DNA of 43,082 nucleotides from Candidatus Kuenenia stuttgartensis (GTDB lineage Bacteria; Planctomycetota; Phycisphaerae; Phycisphaerales; SM1A02): contig CAMDMA010000031.1 in assembly GCA_945902075.1 (NCBI GenBank), positions 1-43,082 of the forward strand, given 5' to 3'. The translations under genes were made by a program, and so were the position numbers. Each line of letters begins with the position of its first letter. Within the stretch, counting starts at the first letter, position 1. Below, piece by piece: positions 6,440-13,880 of this stretch. A model generated the notes under the pieces. The model saw nothing but the letters and a program-made list of their open reading frames with translations, searched no databases and had not been told where the DNA came from.

Positions 6440-7993
6440 ATGCGCAGTTTTCCTTACGCCGGCCCTGGCCTTGTTGTCCTCGCCGCCGCCGCCGCCGCGA
6501 TCCTCGCTGCACCCTTTGCCATCCGCCGCGCGACCGACGCGCAGGCCGACTCAGACATCGTGCTCGCGTCGCGGATCTTGGCGGGTGAGACGGTTGGAGC
6601 GCAGTCCGATGAACTCGTCGTTGCGCTTCCGCTCCTAGAGCAGCTGAATCGTGCAAATCGCGCGGTTGCTCGGCTCGTCGAGCCGAGTGTGGTGCATGTC
6701 AGCACGGTGATGACCATGCAGCGTCGCAACTTCACAGGGCCCTACACATCGAGTGGCTCAGGCTGGATCTGGGATGCAGACGGACACATCGTCACCAATG
6801 CCCATGTGGTCGAAGGGAGCGATCGACTTCAGGTGCAACTGTTCGATGGAGAACTCCGCGACGCCGAACTTGTCGGGCTCGATCTTCGCTCAGACATCGC
6901 GGTGATCAAGATCGCGACCGGTGGATTGCATCCATCGCTTCGCGGTGATTCCGCGACACTCGAACAGGGCGACATGGTGTACGCATTCGGTTCGCCATTT
7001 GACTTTCGCTTCTCGATGTCGTCGGGGATCGTCTCTGGCCTTGGCCGAACGGCTGGTCTCGCGGACATCGATTACGAGAACTTCATTCAGACTGATGCCG
7101 CGATCAATCCCGGGAATTCCGGTGGTCCGCTGACGGACATTCGCGGCAGGGTGGTTGGCATGAACACCGCCATTGCGACCGGTCGCGGGAATGGCGTCGG
7201 ACAGGGGCAATTTGCCGGGATTAGCCTCGCGATCCCGATGTCGATGATTGAATCGACCGTCACGCAGTTGATCGAGTCCGGCGAAGTGCGCAAGGGGTAC
7301 CTTGGAATTCGGATGGCGGTTCTCGACGACATACGCGAGGGCGTTCGGAGAGGACGCGGGGGTGGCGTCTTTGAGTCGGTCGCGAGCGACTACAAGGGCG
7401 AAGGAATCGTGGTGACCGATGTCACCGACGACTCGCCAGCATCGCGCGCAGGTTTGCGCGCTGGCGATGTGATCGTCACCGCGGATGGGCAGAAGGTTTC
7501 GAGCAATGAGGGTGTTTCCGCGATCATCAGTTCAAGGAAACCCGGCGACGAGATCCGCTTTGAGGTTTGGCGCGTGGACGGCGAGCAGGGCGGCGGATCG
7601 AAGATTGAGATCCTCGCAACCCTCGCGGAGCTTGATTCAAGCGTCAACCTTGCGCCGTACCTTCCGGCCGCCCTTGGGCGCGCGGGGATTGTGGCCATCT
7701 CAACCGCAACCGCCGAACGCGCTCGTCAACTCGGCGTCCCCTTTCGTCGCGGGGTCATCATTGAAAATGTCGTCGCCAGTTCTGAGATCGGCGGGTTGGT
7801 GCCCCTTGGGAGCACGATTACTGCGGTGTTTGATCAGGCCGTCGGTTCCGCCGACGAGTTCTACACCCGGGTCGCGCGCGCCGTGCAGGGCATGGCGGCG
7901 CAGCGTCGGGGGATGATCAGCGCGTTTGAGGTTCCGATCACGATCACGATCCCCGACGGGCGCGTGGTGCAGGTGGTCGTGGCGGCGCCGTGA
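6440..7993 (+). CDS. HtrA/DegP-family serine protease with PDZ domain(s)
   Basis: This 517-residue envelope protease begins with a membrane-anchor or signal sequence (residues 9-27, Ala/Leu-rich '[17 protein letters not shown]'). The trypsin-like domain follows with the full triad: His122 in '[10 protein letters not shown]', Asp152 in '[12 protein letters not shown]' and Ser227 in '[10 protein letters not shown]'. A PDZ domain covers about residues 285-390 ('[20 protein letters not shown]', '[12 protein letters not shown]'). A second, poorly conserved PDZ-like region is probable at about 420-510. The role would be degradation or folding control of exported proteins. Its start lies in a Shine-Dalgarno context overlapping the panB stop, so it is probably co-transcribed with panB. 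No regulator or sigma-E-like gene is nearby. DegP, DegQ and DegS cannot be told apart from sequence alone. Confidence 0.92.
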   Translation: MRSFPYAGPGLVVLAAAAAAILAAPFAIRRATDAQADSDIVLASRILAGETVGAQSDELVVALPLLEQLNRANRAVARLVEPSVVHVSTVMTMQRRNFTGPYTSSGSGWIWDADGHIVTNAHVVEGSDRLQVQLFDGELRDAELVGLDLRSDIAVIKIATGGLHPSLRGDSATLEQGDMVYAFGSPFDFRFSMSSGIVSGLGRTAGLADIDYENFIQTDAAINPGNSGGPLTDIRGRVVGMNTAIATGRGNGVGQGQFAGISLAIPMSMIESTVTQLIESGEVRKGYLGIRMAVLDDIREGVRRGRGGGVFESVASDYKGEGIVVTDVTDDSPASRAGLRAGDVIVTADGQKVSSNEGVSAIISSRKPGDEIRFEVWRVDGEQGGGSKIEILATLAELDSSVNLAPYLPAALGRAGIVAISTATAERARQLGVPFRRGVIIENVVASSEIGGLVPLGSTITAVFDQAVGSADEFYTRVARAVQGMAAQRRGMISAFEVPITITIPDGRVVQVVVAAP

Positions 7994-8030
7994 GACGCGA
8001 GCATTGATTGGAATGCCCGCGCGAGTCGAG

Positions 8031-8036
8031 TACCAT
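8031..8036 (+). promoter_or_regulatory. -10 hexamer TACCAT with -35 TTGGAA at 8008-8013
   Basis: TTGGAA, 17 bases, TACCAT, 6 bases, GTG 8043: the most complete promoter in the window. It places transcription start on the GTG, inside what an upstream ATG at 8013 would make coding. Confidence 0.55.
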
Positions 8037-8042
8037 CGCCGC

Positions 8043-8900
8043 GTGCACGAGCCTGAGAAACAATCCCAGCCGATTCTGCTCGAGGTCAACAACCTCAAGA
8101 CATGGTTTCCGATCCGCCGCGGCCTGCTGCAACGCACGGTCGGCCATGTGAAGGCAGTTGATGATGTGAGTTTCTTTGTGCGCCGCGGCGAGACGCTCGG
8201 CCTCGTTGGTGAGTCGGGCTGCGGCAAGACCACAGTCGGACGCACGCTCCTTCGTCTGATTCCAAATTCTGGTGGTGCTGTTCGCTTTGACGGCCGCGAT
8301 GTTCTCAGCGCGGGTGCACTTGACCTTCGCAAGCTCCGTCGCGAGATGCAAATCATCTTTCAAGATCCCGGGGGTAGCCTCAATCCGCGTATGCGCGTCG
8401 GTCGCATCATCGGTGAGCCGCTCGAGGTCCACGGCATCACGAGCGGCGATGAAACCCGCGTGCGCGTCGAGGAACTTCTCATGAAATGCGGACTGTGGAA
8501 GCAGGCGGCCGACCGCTATCCGCACGAGTTCAGCGGCGGTCAGCGACAACGCATTGGAATTGCCCGCGCTCTGAGCCTCAATCCGCGATTGATCGTCTGC
8601 GACGAGCCGACAAGTGCGCTCGATGTGTCGATCCAGTCGCAGATTCTCAATCTGCTCGCCGATCTTCAGCAGGAGATGGGTTTGTCATACCTATTCATCT
8701 CGCACGATATGGCCGTGATTCACCACATTTGCGATCGCATCGCGGTGATGTTTAATGGCAAGATTGTCGAGGAAGGCACGCGCGAGGAGATCATCAACGC
8801 GCCCAAGCACGAGTACACCCGTGCCCTGCTTTCTGCGGTGCCTGAGGCGGATCCGCGGCGGAAGAAGCAGCGGATCAAACTCGCGAATGCGCGCATGTAG
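8043..8900 (+). CDS. Oligopeptide/dipeptide-type ABC transporter ATP-binding protein (OppF/DppF-like)
   Basis: This 285-residue ATPase has all ABC signatures: Walker A '[15 protein letters not shown]', Q-loop '[16 protein letters not shown]', signature '[15 protein letters not shown]', Walker B '[14 protein letters not shown]' and switch His in '[11 protein letters not shown]'. The tail '[16 protein letters not shown]' is the oligopeptide/dipeptide importer C-terminal motif. The start could be ATG 8013, but a good promoter with its -10 box at 8031-8036 favours GTG 8043. No permease, binding protein or partner OppD is present in the window, so it must work with subunits encoded elsewhere. Transport of a peptide, or of nickel, is possible; the substrate cannot be predicted. 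Confidence 0.92.
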   Translation: MHEPEKQSQPILLEVNNLKTWFPIRRGLLQRTVGHVKAVDDVSFFVRRGETLGLVGESGCGKTTVGRTLLRLIPNSGGAVRFDGRDVLSAGALDLRKLRREMQIIFQDPGGSLNPRMRVGRIIGEPLEVHGITSGDETRVRVEELLMKCGLWKQAADRYPHEFSGGQRQRIGIARALSLNPRLIVCDEPTSALDVSIQSQILNLLADLQQEMGLSYLFISHDMAVIHHICDRIAVMFNGKIVEEGTREEIINAPKHEYTRALLSAVPEADPRRKKQRIKLANARM

Positions 8901-8915
8901 GCCGGATGGAGCCGC

Positions 8916-8921
8916 TACGCT
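8916..8921 (+). promoter_or_regulatory. Probable -10 hexamer TACGCT
   Basis: TACGCT, preceded by GC, ends seven bases before the ATG at 8929. Confidence 0.45.
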
Positions 8922-8928
8922 TGCGGCC

Positions 8929-9495
8929 ATGCAATCATCCACGCAGAACCAAGCCCTGACGAAGAACCAAGCCCTGACGCAGAGCGAAGCCCCTCCGCAG
9001 AGCCAGGCGTCGCGGCAGCAAAAACGCTACTTCTGGATGGCGATGGCAGCTTTCCTGGTGCCTGTCGTCGCGATGACATTTTTTTCTTGGCAGATCTTCG
9101 GCAAGGTACGCGCCGATGCCACGCTGACCGACGCCCGGTTGCGCGAACTCGCGTGGAGCGTGCTTGCCTACGCCGATCGGCACGACTCGTTTCCAACCGC
9201 GGAGGCGCAGTTGCGGGCCTTTGTCGCCATGCCTGAAGGCGTTCCTTCGACGCTTACTCATCGCGCAGCCGCCGGTGCCAAGCGTTCCTACCCGGCAACG
9301 CGCGCCGAGGTCACGAGCGCAATCCCTGCGCCAAGCCTCGACGAAAGTCTCGAGTCGATCGAGATCGAATGGGGCATTGCCGGTGATGTGCAGCCCATCC
9401 TTCGTTCCAAAGGAAAGGCGACCCTCAACGGCACGTCCCCCGCGATCGGCGAATGGCTCTACGCGATGGCGGAACGGATCCGTGGGGGTTCATGA
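8929..9495 (+). CDS. Hypothetical single-pass membrane protein
   Basis: I do not recognise a family. The 188-residue product has a Gln-rich N-terminus (residues 1-30) with the near-repeat 'NQALTKNQALTQSEA', encoded by an 18-bp tandem duplication. One transmembrane helix follows at about residues 34-56 ('FWMAMAAFLVPVVAMTFFSW'). The remaining 130 residues would be on one side of the membrane, probably outside, with 'LRELAWSVLAYADRHDSFPT' resembling the region after the helix in small planctomycete pilin-like proteins, though no prepilin site is present. Start ATG 8929 is supported by the TACGCT box and by the membrane topology; upstream codons overlap the ABC gene. It lies between the ATPase and thyX without evident functional link. 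Confidence 0.7.
   Translation: MQSSTQNQALTKNQALTQSEAPPQSQASRQQKRYFWMAMAAFLVPVVAMTFFSWQIFGKVRADATLTDARLRELAWSVLAYADRHDSFPTAEAQLRAFVAMPEGVPSTLTHRAAAGAKRSYPATRAEVTSAIPAPSLDESLESIEIEWGIAGDVQPILRSKGKATLNGTSPAIGEWLYAMAERIRGGS
8945..8980. repeat. 18-bp tandem duplication in coding sequence
   Basis: The 17-base run agaaccaagccctgacg occurs at 8945 and again at 8963, an 18-bp period that keeps frame and duplicates Asn-Gln-Ala-Leu-Thr. A degenerate third copy follows. Confidence 0.75.
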
Positions 9496-9569
9496 CAGAC
9501 TTGGCGTGAGAGGTGAAGTCCTGAGCCGAAAGTGGTCAGTCACTTGGCGCGGGGACGCACCGTTTTCGC

Positions 9570-9575
9570 TAGATT
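9570..9575 (+). promoter_or_regulatory. Probable -10 hexamer TAGATT for thyX
   Basis: TAGATT ends six bases before ATG 9582. TTGGCG at 9544-9549 could be a -35 box, but its 20-base spacing is long. Confidence 0.5.
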
Positions 9576-9581
9576 TGTCGT

Positions 9582-10475
9582 ATGTCCGACGCCACTGCCG
9601 CCGCGCCACGCCCTGTTGAAAAGTCGCTTCCTGAAACGCCGCTCCGCGACGTAATGGCGGGCGCGAGTCGTTGGAGCATTCCGATCCACGAGCATGGCTT
9701 CATCGCGCTTGTCGATGCGATGCCGCGGCTCGTCCCGGAGGGGCAGACCGCCGACAGCGCGATCGTGCAATCTGCGCGTGTGAGCTATGGACAGGGCACG
9801 AAACTCGTCAACGAAGATCGCGGGCTTGTCCGCTACCTGATGCGCCACCGTCACTCGACGCCCTTCGAGATGGTCGAGTTCAAGTTCCATATCGCAATGC
9901 CGATCTTTATCGCGCGCCAGTGGATTCGTCACCGCACCGCGAACGTGAACGAGTACAGCGCGCGTTACTCCATCATGCCGGACCGCTTCTACCGGCCGGA
10001 TATCGAGAATGTTCGGAAGCAGTCGAAGTCGAACCGTCAAGGCGGTGAAGGGCCAATCGATTCGGGCACAGCGGAGGAATTCCTCCAACTGCTCGAGAGC
10101 GCGGAGGCCAACTACCAAAAGTACATCGAACTCACGGAGCGCGGCGTTGCGCGTGAGATCGCGCGCGCGGTGCTGCCCGTGAGCGTCTACACCGAGTGGT
10201 ACTGGAAGTGCGATCTACACAACATCTTTCACTTCCTTTCGCTTCGCATGGACCCGCACGCGCAGATTGAGATTCAGGACTACGCGAACGCGATGTACGA
10301 GCTCATCAAGCCAATCGTGCCGACTGCGTGCGAGGCATTCGAGGACTATCGACTCAACGCGATGCATCTCACCGGCCTTGAGATCGACGCGATTCGCGCG
10401 GGTGCTCCGCTGGCCACCGACAACAAGCGTGAAACTGCGGAATGGGAAGTAAAGAAAGCTCGGCTTGGGCTCTAG
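9582..10475 (+). CDS. thyX: Flavin-dependent thymidylate synthase
   Basis: ThyX methylates dUMP to dTMP using methylene-tetrahydrofolate, with FAD and NADPH as reductant. The 297-residue product holds the ThyX motif 'RHRTANVNEYSARY' (RHRx7S, residues 117-130) and the earlier 'LMRHRHSTPFEMVEF'. It also has 'YTEWYWKCDLHNIFHFLSLR', the nucleotide/flavin-binding segment with the catalytic Arg after the helix. At nearly 300 residues it belongs to the longer ThyX group (short forms are about 220). ATG 9582 is preceded by TAGATT at six bases. With panB and the PTPS-like gene, it is the third folate-linked gene in 8 kb. It converges on the minus-strand HAD gene. Confidence 0.95.
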   Translation: MSDATAAAPRPVEKSLPETPLRDVMAGASRWSIPIHEHGFIALVDAMPRLVPEGQTADSAIVQSARVSYGQGTKLVNEDRGLVRYLMRHRHSTPFEMVEFKFHIAMPIFIARQWIRHRTANVNEYSARYSIMPDRFYRPDIENVRKQSKSNRQGGEGPIDSGTAEEFLQLLESAEANYQKYIELTERGVAREIARAVLPVSVYTEWYWKCDLHNIFHFLSLRMDPHAQIEIQDYANAMYELIKPIVPTACEAFEDYRLNAMHLTGLEIDAIRAGAPLATDNKRETAEWEVKKARLGL

Positions 10476-10494
10476 ACGACGGGGCTTCGTCGTC
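10475..10494. terminator. Weak hairpin between convergent genes
   Basis: gacgacg (10475-10481) pairs with cgtcgtc (10488-10494) around gggctt, starting in the thyX stop codon. No T-tract follows, so terminator function is tentative. Confidence 0.35.
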
Positions 10495-10552
10495 GAACCG
10501 TGGGTGCTGCCGAGTGAGTTTGTAGAGGGAGCGCAACTAGCCTGGAGCGCTT

Positions 10553-11308
10553 CTACGCCTTCGAACCATTTTCGCCTGAAGCGACTTCAGAGAGTTCACG
10601 AATGGTGGCATCGGCGACAAGCGGCGCAGCGCCTTCGGATTGGAGACCGATTGAGCGCGCGCCCGCGTTGCGCGCGGCGGTTGCGCCGTCTGGGCAATCA
10701 TCAATGAGAGCGAGCGTCGACGCATCCGTGAGGCCGAGTTGTCGGACAACTTCGAAGATGCCCCACGGGGCCGGTGCAGGATCGCAGGCTTCATCGGCCG
10801 TCACAACGGCATCAAGCGGTACGCCAGCTGCGGCGAGCGCGTCGAGTTGGGGTTGAATAAGTCGTCGTGGAATGCAGGCGATGACCGCCGTTCGGATTCC
10901 GCGCGCATGAAGCCGACGGATCGCGTCGCATGCGTCCGCGTTTGGCGTGCGTGCAGCCTCGGCAGCAGCAAGCAATCGCGGTTCGAGGTCGCGTTTCATA
11001 AGCTCAATCTCTGTCTCAGTCGCCCAGTGGTGGTGGACACTGCGGAAGCGCTCCGCGATCCTCGCGGTCGAGAGAAGCCGCGCGATCTGCGCGCGTCCGG
11101 TCGGGCCACGGCTCGTGATCAATTCCGCTTCAAGAAGATCAACGCCCCAATGAGCGAATGTGGATCGAATGGCCGCGTGGATTTCACGGCGATGGCGATC
11201 GAATAAAACGCCGTGCCATGAGAGCGCGATCGCGGAAGTTCCTGAGAGCGCTTGCTCAAGTTTCACTTTTTCAAATCTTGTTTGTGCGGTCTGCGACACG
11301 GATCGCAT
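10553..11308 (-). CDS. HAD-superfamily, phosphonatase-like protein lacking the nucleophile
   Basis: The 251 residues resemble phosphonoacetaldehyde hydrolase/beta-phosphoglucomutase-type HAD proteins: a core strand 'AIALSWHGVLFD' near the N-terminus, a helical cap, 'GIRTAVIACIPRRLIQPQLD', 'GVPLDAVVTADEA' and the acidic motif 'TLALIDDCPDGATAARNAG'. In PhnX the first motif is D-W-A-G-T; here it reads S30-W-H-G-V34, so the aspartate that forms the phospho-enzyme is Ser and the motif Thr is Val. The cap lysine and the arginine before the 'PxPW' stretch also appear absent ('CDPAPAPWGIF'). Classical phosphatase activity is therefore unlikely. It starts ten bases after the lipoprotein stop, so the two form a unit. 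Fold moderately certain, function unknown. Confidence 0.72.
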   Translation of the reverse strand: MRSVSQTAQTRFEKVKLEQALSGTSAIALSWHGVLFDRHRREIHAAIRSTFAHWGVDLLEAELITSRGPTGRAQIARLLSTARIAERFRSVHHHWATETEIELMKRDLEPRLLAAAEAARTPNADACDAIRRLHARGIRTAVIACIPRRLIQPQLDALAAAGVPLDAVVTADEACDPAPAPWGIFEVVRQLGLTDASTLALIDDCPDGATAARNAGARSIGLQSEGAAPLVADATIRELSEVASGENGSKA

Positions 11309-11318
11309 CGTCGCCTAC

Positions 11319-11777
11319 TTACGCATCTTTGTCCAATTTCGCGGCGTCAAGCTCGCGCTCGGTGGGGATCGAGACAAATCCGACAAGCGGCGCGTCGGCG
11401 CTCGATTGGATCTGCACGAGGCGGATCGGCGTCGGCGGGTAGTACCGCAGCAAACCTCCAGGGAACGGTCCTTCGCCGCGGACGTCCCAAAAATCGCCGA
11501 GCGAAAGGCGCAGTGTCTGACCGGCATCGATTCGATCGAGGTGGAGCATGTAGCGCTGGTTGAGCCAGAGATCGATGTTCTGCCACGACTCAACGGTGGC
11601 ATTCACGATGAGCATCGCCTCGCCGTCGTTGAAGACCTGAACCGCGGCTGTCCGAGCTTGTGGAAGATTGAAGGGATACGCGCGGGTTGCCTTGGTGGGC
11701 TCGTAGCGAATCGCCTCGCACGCGCTGAGAAGGGCGGCTGTTCCCGCGAGGAAGATGAGGCTCACTTCGCGACGCAT
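11319..11777 (-). CDS. Small lipoprotein of unknown function
   Basis: The 152-residue product starts with a lipoprotein signal peptide: 'MRREVSLIFLAGTAALLSAC' with the acylated Cys at residue 20. The mature part is mainly beta-type ('TAAVQVFNDGEAMLIVNATV', 'ESWQNIDLWLNQRYML'), looking like a small immunoglobulin-like or beta-sandwich domain, and ends with a charged tail. No known family is recognised. The start at 11777 is strongly supported: the minus strand has TACAGT (11789-11784) exactly six bases upstream, and the signal peptide begins there. The HAD-like gene follows after ten bases and is probably co-transcribed, although no functional link is obvious. Confidence 0.8.
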   Translation of the reverse strand: MRREVSLIFLAGTAALLSACEAIRYEPTKATRAYPFNLPQARTAAVQVFNDGEAMLIVNATVESWQNIDLWLNQRYMLHLDRIDAGQTLRLSLGDFWDVRGEGPFPGGLLRYYPPTPIRLVQIQSSADAPLVGFVSIPTERELDAAKLDKDA

Positions 11778-11783
11778 GGCGGC

Positions 11784-11789
11784 ACTGTA
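11784..11789 (-). promoter_or_regulatory. Probable -10 hexamer TACAGT (lipoprotein-HAD unit)
   Basis: Read on the minus strand, GCTACAGT then gccgcc then ATG: a six-base gap to the start codon at 11777. Confidence 0.5.
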
Positions 11790-11896
11790 GCAGCGCGGCC
11801 CCGCGATTGAGGGGTCTCTTGCGAGGTAGTCCGCGTGACTTAGATCGCACAAAACTGGCTCACATGAACCTGCTCACGGTCAAACGCCGACGCCGA

Positions 11897-13297
11897 TTAC
11901 AACCCGGCGGCACGAGCACAGCGCGTGATGAGTTCCTCCGCGCGTTCACGCGTCGGGGCCTCCGCGATGATGCGCGCGATCGGTTCGGTGTTCGACGCAC
12001 GCAGGTGAACCCAGCCGTCGGCGAAGTCGATTCGCACGCCATCAACGTCGCTGACGCGCTCGTCTGCGAAGGCTGACTTGAGTTTCGCAAGCGCGGGCGC
12101 AACCGCCGCGAGTCCGCCGATGGCTGCGAGGTCGAGCTTCGTTTTCAGAATCGCGTAGCGCGGAAGTGCGTCGACGATCGCGGACAATGGCTCGCGGCGA
12201 CTCGCGAGGAGGTCGAGTACGAGCGCCATCGCCGAGAGCGAGTCGCGTACCCAGCACACTTCCGGCACGATGACGCCGCCGTTGCCCTCTCCGCCGAGTA
12301 GCCCACCCGCGGGTTTGAGTGCGCCCACGACATTCGCCTCACCGACGGCGGTGCGAAGCACGGTCGCGCCGGCAAAGCGTGCCGCGATGTCGTCGATCAT
12401 GCGTGATGTCGAGAGATTCGCAGCAAGGGTGAATGGCCCGCGAAGTTCAAGCATGCGCAGGGCTGCGAGGACGAGGGTGTATTCCTCGCCGATATAGCGA
12501 CCCGTTTCGTCGACGATCGCGAGGCGATCGGCATCGGGATCTTGGGCAAAGCCGCACGCAGCACCCGCGGTCGCGCGCACCGTTTGCGCGAGTTCCACGA
12601 GGTTCGTCTCCGTGGGTTCTGGCGTATGACCAAAGATCCCCGTCATCTCGCCAAAGATGTGCGTGACCCCGCAGCCGAGCGCGTCAAGCATCAACCGGCC
12701 GCCCTCGCAGCCGGAGGCATTGACGCTGTCAAGCACGACGTGGAGTTTCCGCGCTCGCACGCGGTCGGCAGCACCCGTGACCGCAAGCACCCGATCGACA
12801 TGGCGACGCACGGAAGTGGTGTCGGCGGTGATCGCACCGATTTCAAGCGGCTCCGCGAACAGGATGTCGGAGGCTTTGAACCGCGCGATGATTGCGTCGG
12901 CGACGGTTTTCGGCGGGGCAAGCCCATCGCCATCGAGGCACTTGAGGCCGTTCCACTCGATTGGATTGTGGCTTGCTGTGACCGCCATGCCGCCATCGGC
13001 GCCGAGCTCGCGAATCATGAGCCCAACCGTCGGTGTCATTGCCACGCCGATATCGATCACATCGCAGCCGGTCGCGGCCAACGATCCCTGCACAGCACGG
13101 GCGATGGATTCGCCGCCGAATCGTCCGTCGCGTGCCACCACGAGCCGCGGACGACGCCCGGCGACAAGCGTGCGAACATGCGAGCCAAAGGCGCCGGCGA
13201 AGGTCGCCGCGACCACCGGGGTCATCGTCTTGCCGACGATGCCGCGGGCGCCAGAGACGGAGAGCATGAGTGGGGCGTCGGAAGCGGGAAGTGACAT
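11897..13297 (-). CDS. glmM: Phosphoglucosamine mutase / phosphomannomutase family
   Basis: This 466-residue alpha-D-phosphohexomutase moves phosphate between C6 and C1 of a hexose or hexosamine. Motifs in order: N-terminal 'MLSVSGARGIVGKTMTP', the phosphoserine loop 'MAVTASHNPIEWNGLK', the metal loop 'FAQDPDADRLAIVDE', the sugar loop 'LLGGEGNGGVIVP' and the phosphate-binding 'LRASNTEPIARIIAE'. The sugar loop GEGNGG is the archaeal/planctomycete-like GlmM-ManB form, so substrate choice between glucosamine-6-P, mannose-6-P and glucose-6-P cannot be settled; GlmM is the likeliest essential role (UDP-GlcNAc supply). Start ATG 13297 begins at the family N-terminus and has TACACT nine bases upstream. 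It is a single-gene unit. Confidence 0.88.
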   Translation of the reverse strand: MSLPASDAPLMLSVSGARGIVGKTMTPVVAATFAGAFGSHVRTLVAGRRPRLVVARDGRFGGESIARAVQGSLAATGCDVIDIGVAMTPTVGLMIRELGADGGMAVTASHNPIEWNGLKCLDGDGLAPPKTVADAIIARFKASDILFAEPLEIGAITADTTSVRRHVDRVLAVTGAADRVRARKLHVVLDSVNASGCEGGRLMLDALGCGVTHIFGEMTGIFGHTPEPTETNLVELAQTVRATAGAACGFAQDPDADRLAIVDETGRYIGEEYTLVLAALRMLELRGPFTLAANLSTSRMIDDIAARFAGATVLRTAVGEANVVGALKPAGGLLGGEGNGGVIVPEVCWVRDSLSAMALVLDLLASRREPLSAIVDALPRYAILKTKLDLAAIGGLAAVAPALAKLKSAFADERVSDVDGVRIDFADGWVHLRASNTEPIARIIAEAPTRERAEELITRCARAAGL

Positions 13298-13306
13298 AGG
13301 GCGCGG

Positions 13307-13312
13307 AGTGTA
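13307..13312 (-). promoter_or_regulatory. Probable -10 hexamer TACACT for the phosphohexomutase
   Basis: On the minus strand TACACT ends nine bases before the ATG at 13297, so any leader is only two or three bases. Confidence 0.45.
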
Positions 13313-13385
13313 GGTGGGGGGCGGCGGGATTGAAACCACGCGGGGTCTTGACCGAGAGCGCCGATAGAGAACGCAGTTTGGCCGC

Positions 13386-13391
13386 TACACT
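13386..13391 (+). promoter_or_regulatory. Probable -10 hexamer TACACT
   Basis: CGCTACACT precedes ATG 13410 by 18 bases, giving a short leader of about 11 bases rather than none. Confidence 0.4.
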
Positions 13392-13409
13392 CGCGCCCCG
13401 GCCCTCTCG

Positions 13410-13880
13410 ATGCACGAATCCGCACCAGTTCCACCACTCGCTGCGGATTCACCCGCACTCGCTCCTTCCGCACTTGCGCCTTTTGCTGTGGAGGTCGAGC
13501 AGGAGTTCGCTGCTGCACATGCCATCATGATCAACGGCGTGCGTGAGCGACTCCACGGGCACAACTGGCGCATCGTTGTCTCAATCGGTGGGGACCGCCT
13601 TGATGGCGAAGAGTTGCTCTGCGACTTCCACCTCGTGGAGAGTTTGCTCAGTGGCCTGCTGTCTCCATTTCGCGACGGGAATCTGAACGAAACTACGCCG
13701 TTTGACCGCATCAATCCAACGGCTGAGGCACTCGCCCGGCACGTGGCCAGCGCACTTGCCACGCAACTCGCGCTTCACGCTCCGCAGGTTTGGCTCGAGT
13801 GGGTGCGCGTGACAGAAGCTTCACGGTGTACAGCCGTGGTACGCGGTCGGCAACAGCGTGCGTCTGAGGAGAAGATATGA
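13410..13880 (+). CDS. 6-pyruvoyl-tetrahydropterin synthase-like protein, PTPS-III type
   Basis: The 156-residue protein belongs to the PTPS/QueD tunnelling fold. Zinc ligands are His37 ('FAAAHAIM') and His49/His51 ('RERLHGHNW'). Later family stretches are 'LLCDFHLVESLLSGLL', 'NPTAEALARHVASALA' and 'WVRVTEASRCTAVV', with the substrate-binding Glu in 'TEAS'. The catalytic Cys that PTPS and QueD carry just before LHGH is missing; Glu46 stands there ('GVRERLHGH'). Replacement of this Cys by Glu is the hallmark of PTPS-III, which releases 6-hydroxymethyl-dihydropterin from dihydroneopterin triphosphate and can replace FolB in folate synthesis. An Ala/Pro-rich 25-residue N-terminus is unusual. The stop overlaps the ppk start by four bases, so the two are coupled. 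QueD itself is the alternative, less likely. Confidence 0.8.
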   Translation: MHESAPVPPLAADSPALAPSALAPFAVEVEQEFAAAHAIMINGVRERLHGHNWRIVVSIGGDRLDGEELLCDFHLVESLLSGLLSPFRDGNLNETTPFDRINPTAEALARHVASALATQLALHAPQVWLEWVRVTEASRCTAVVRGRQQRASEEKI

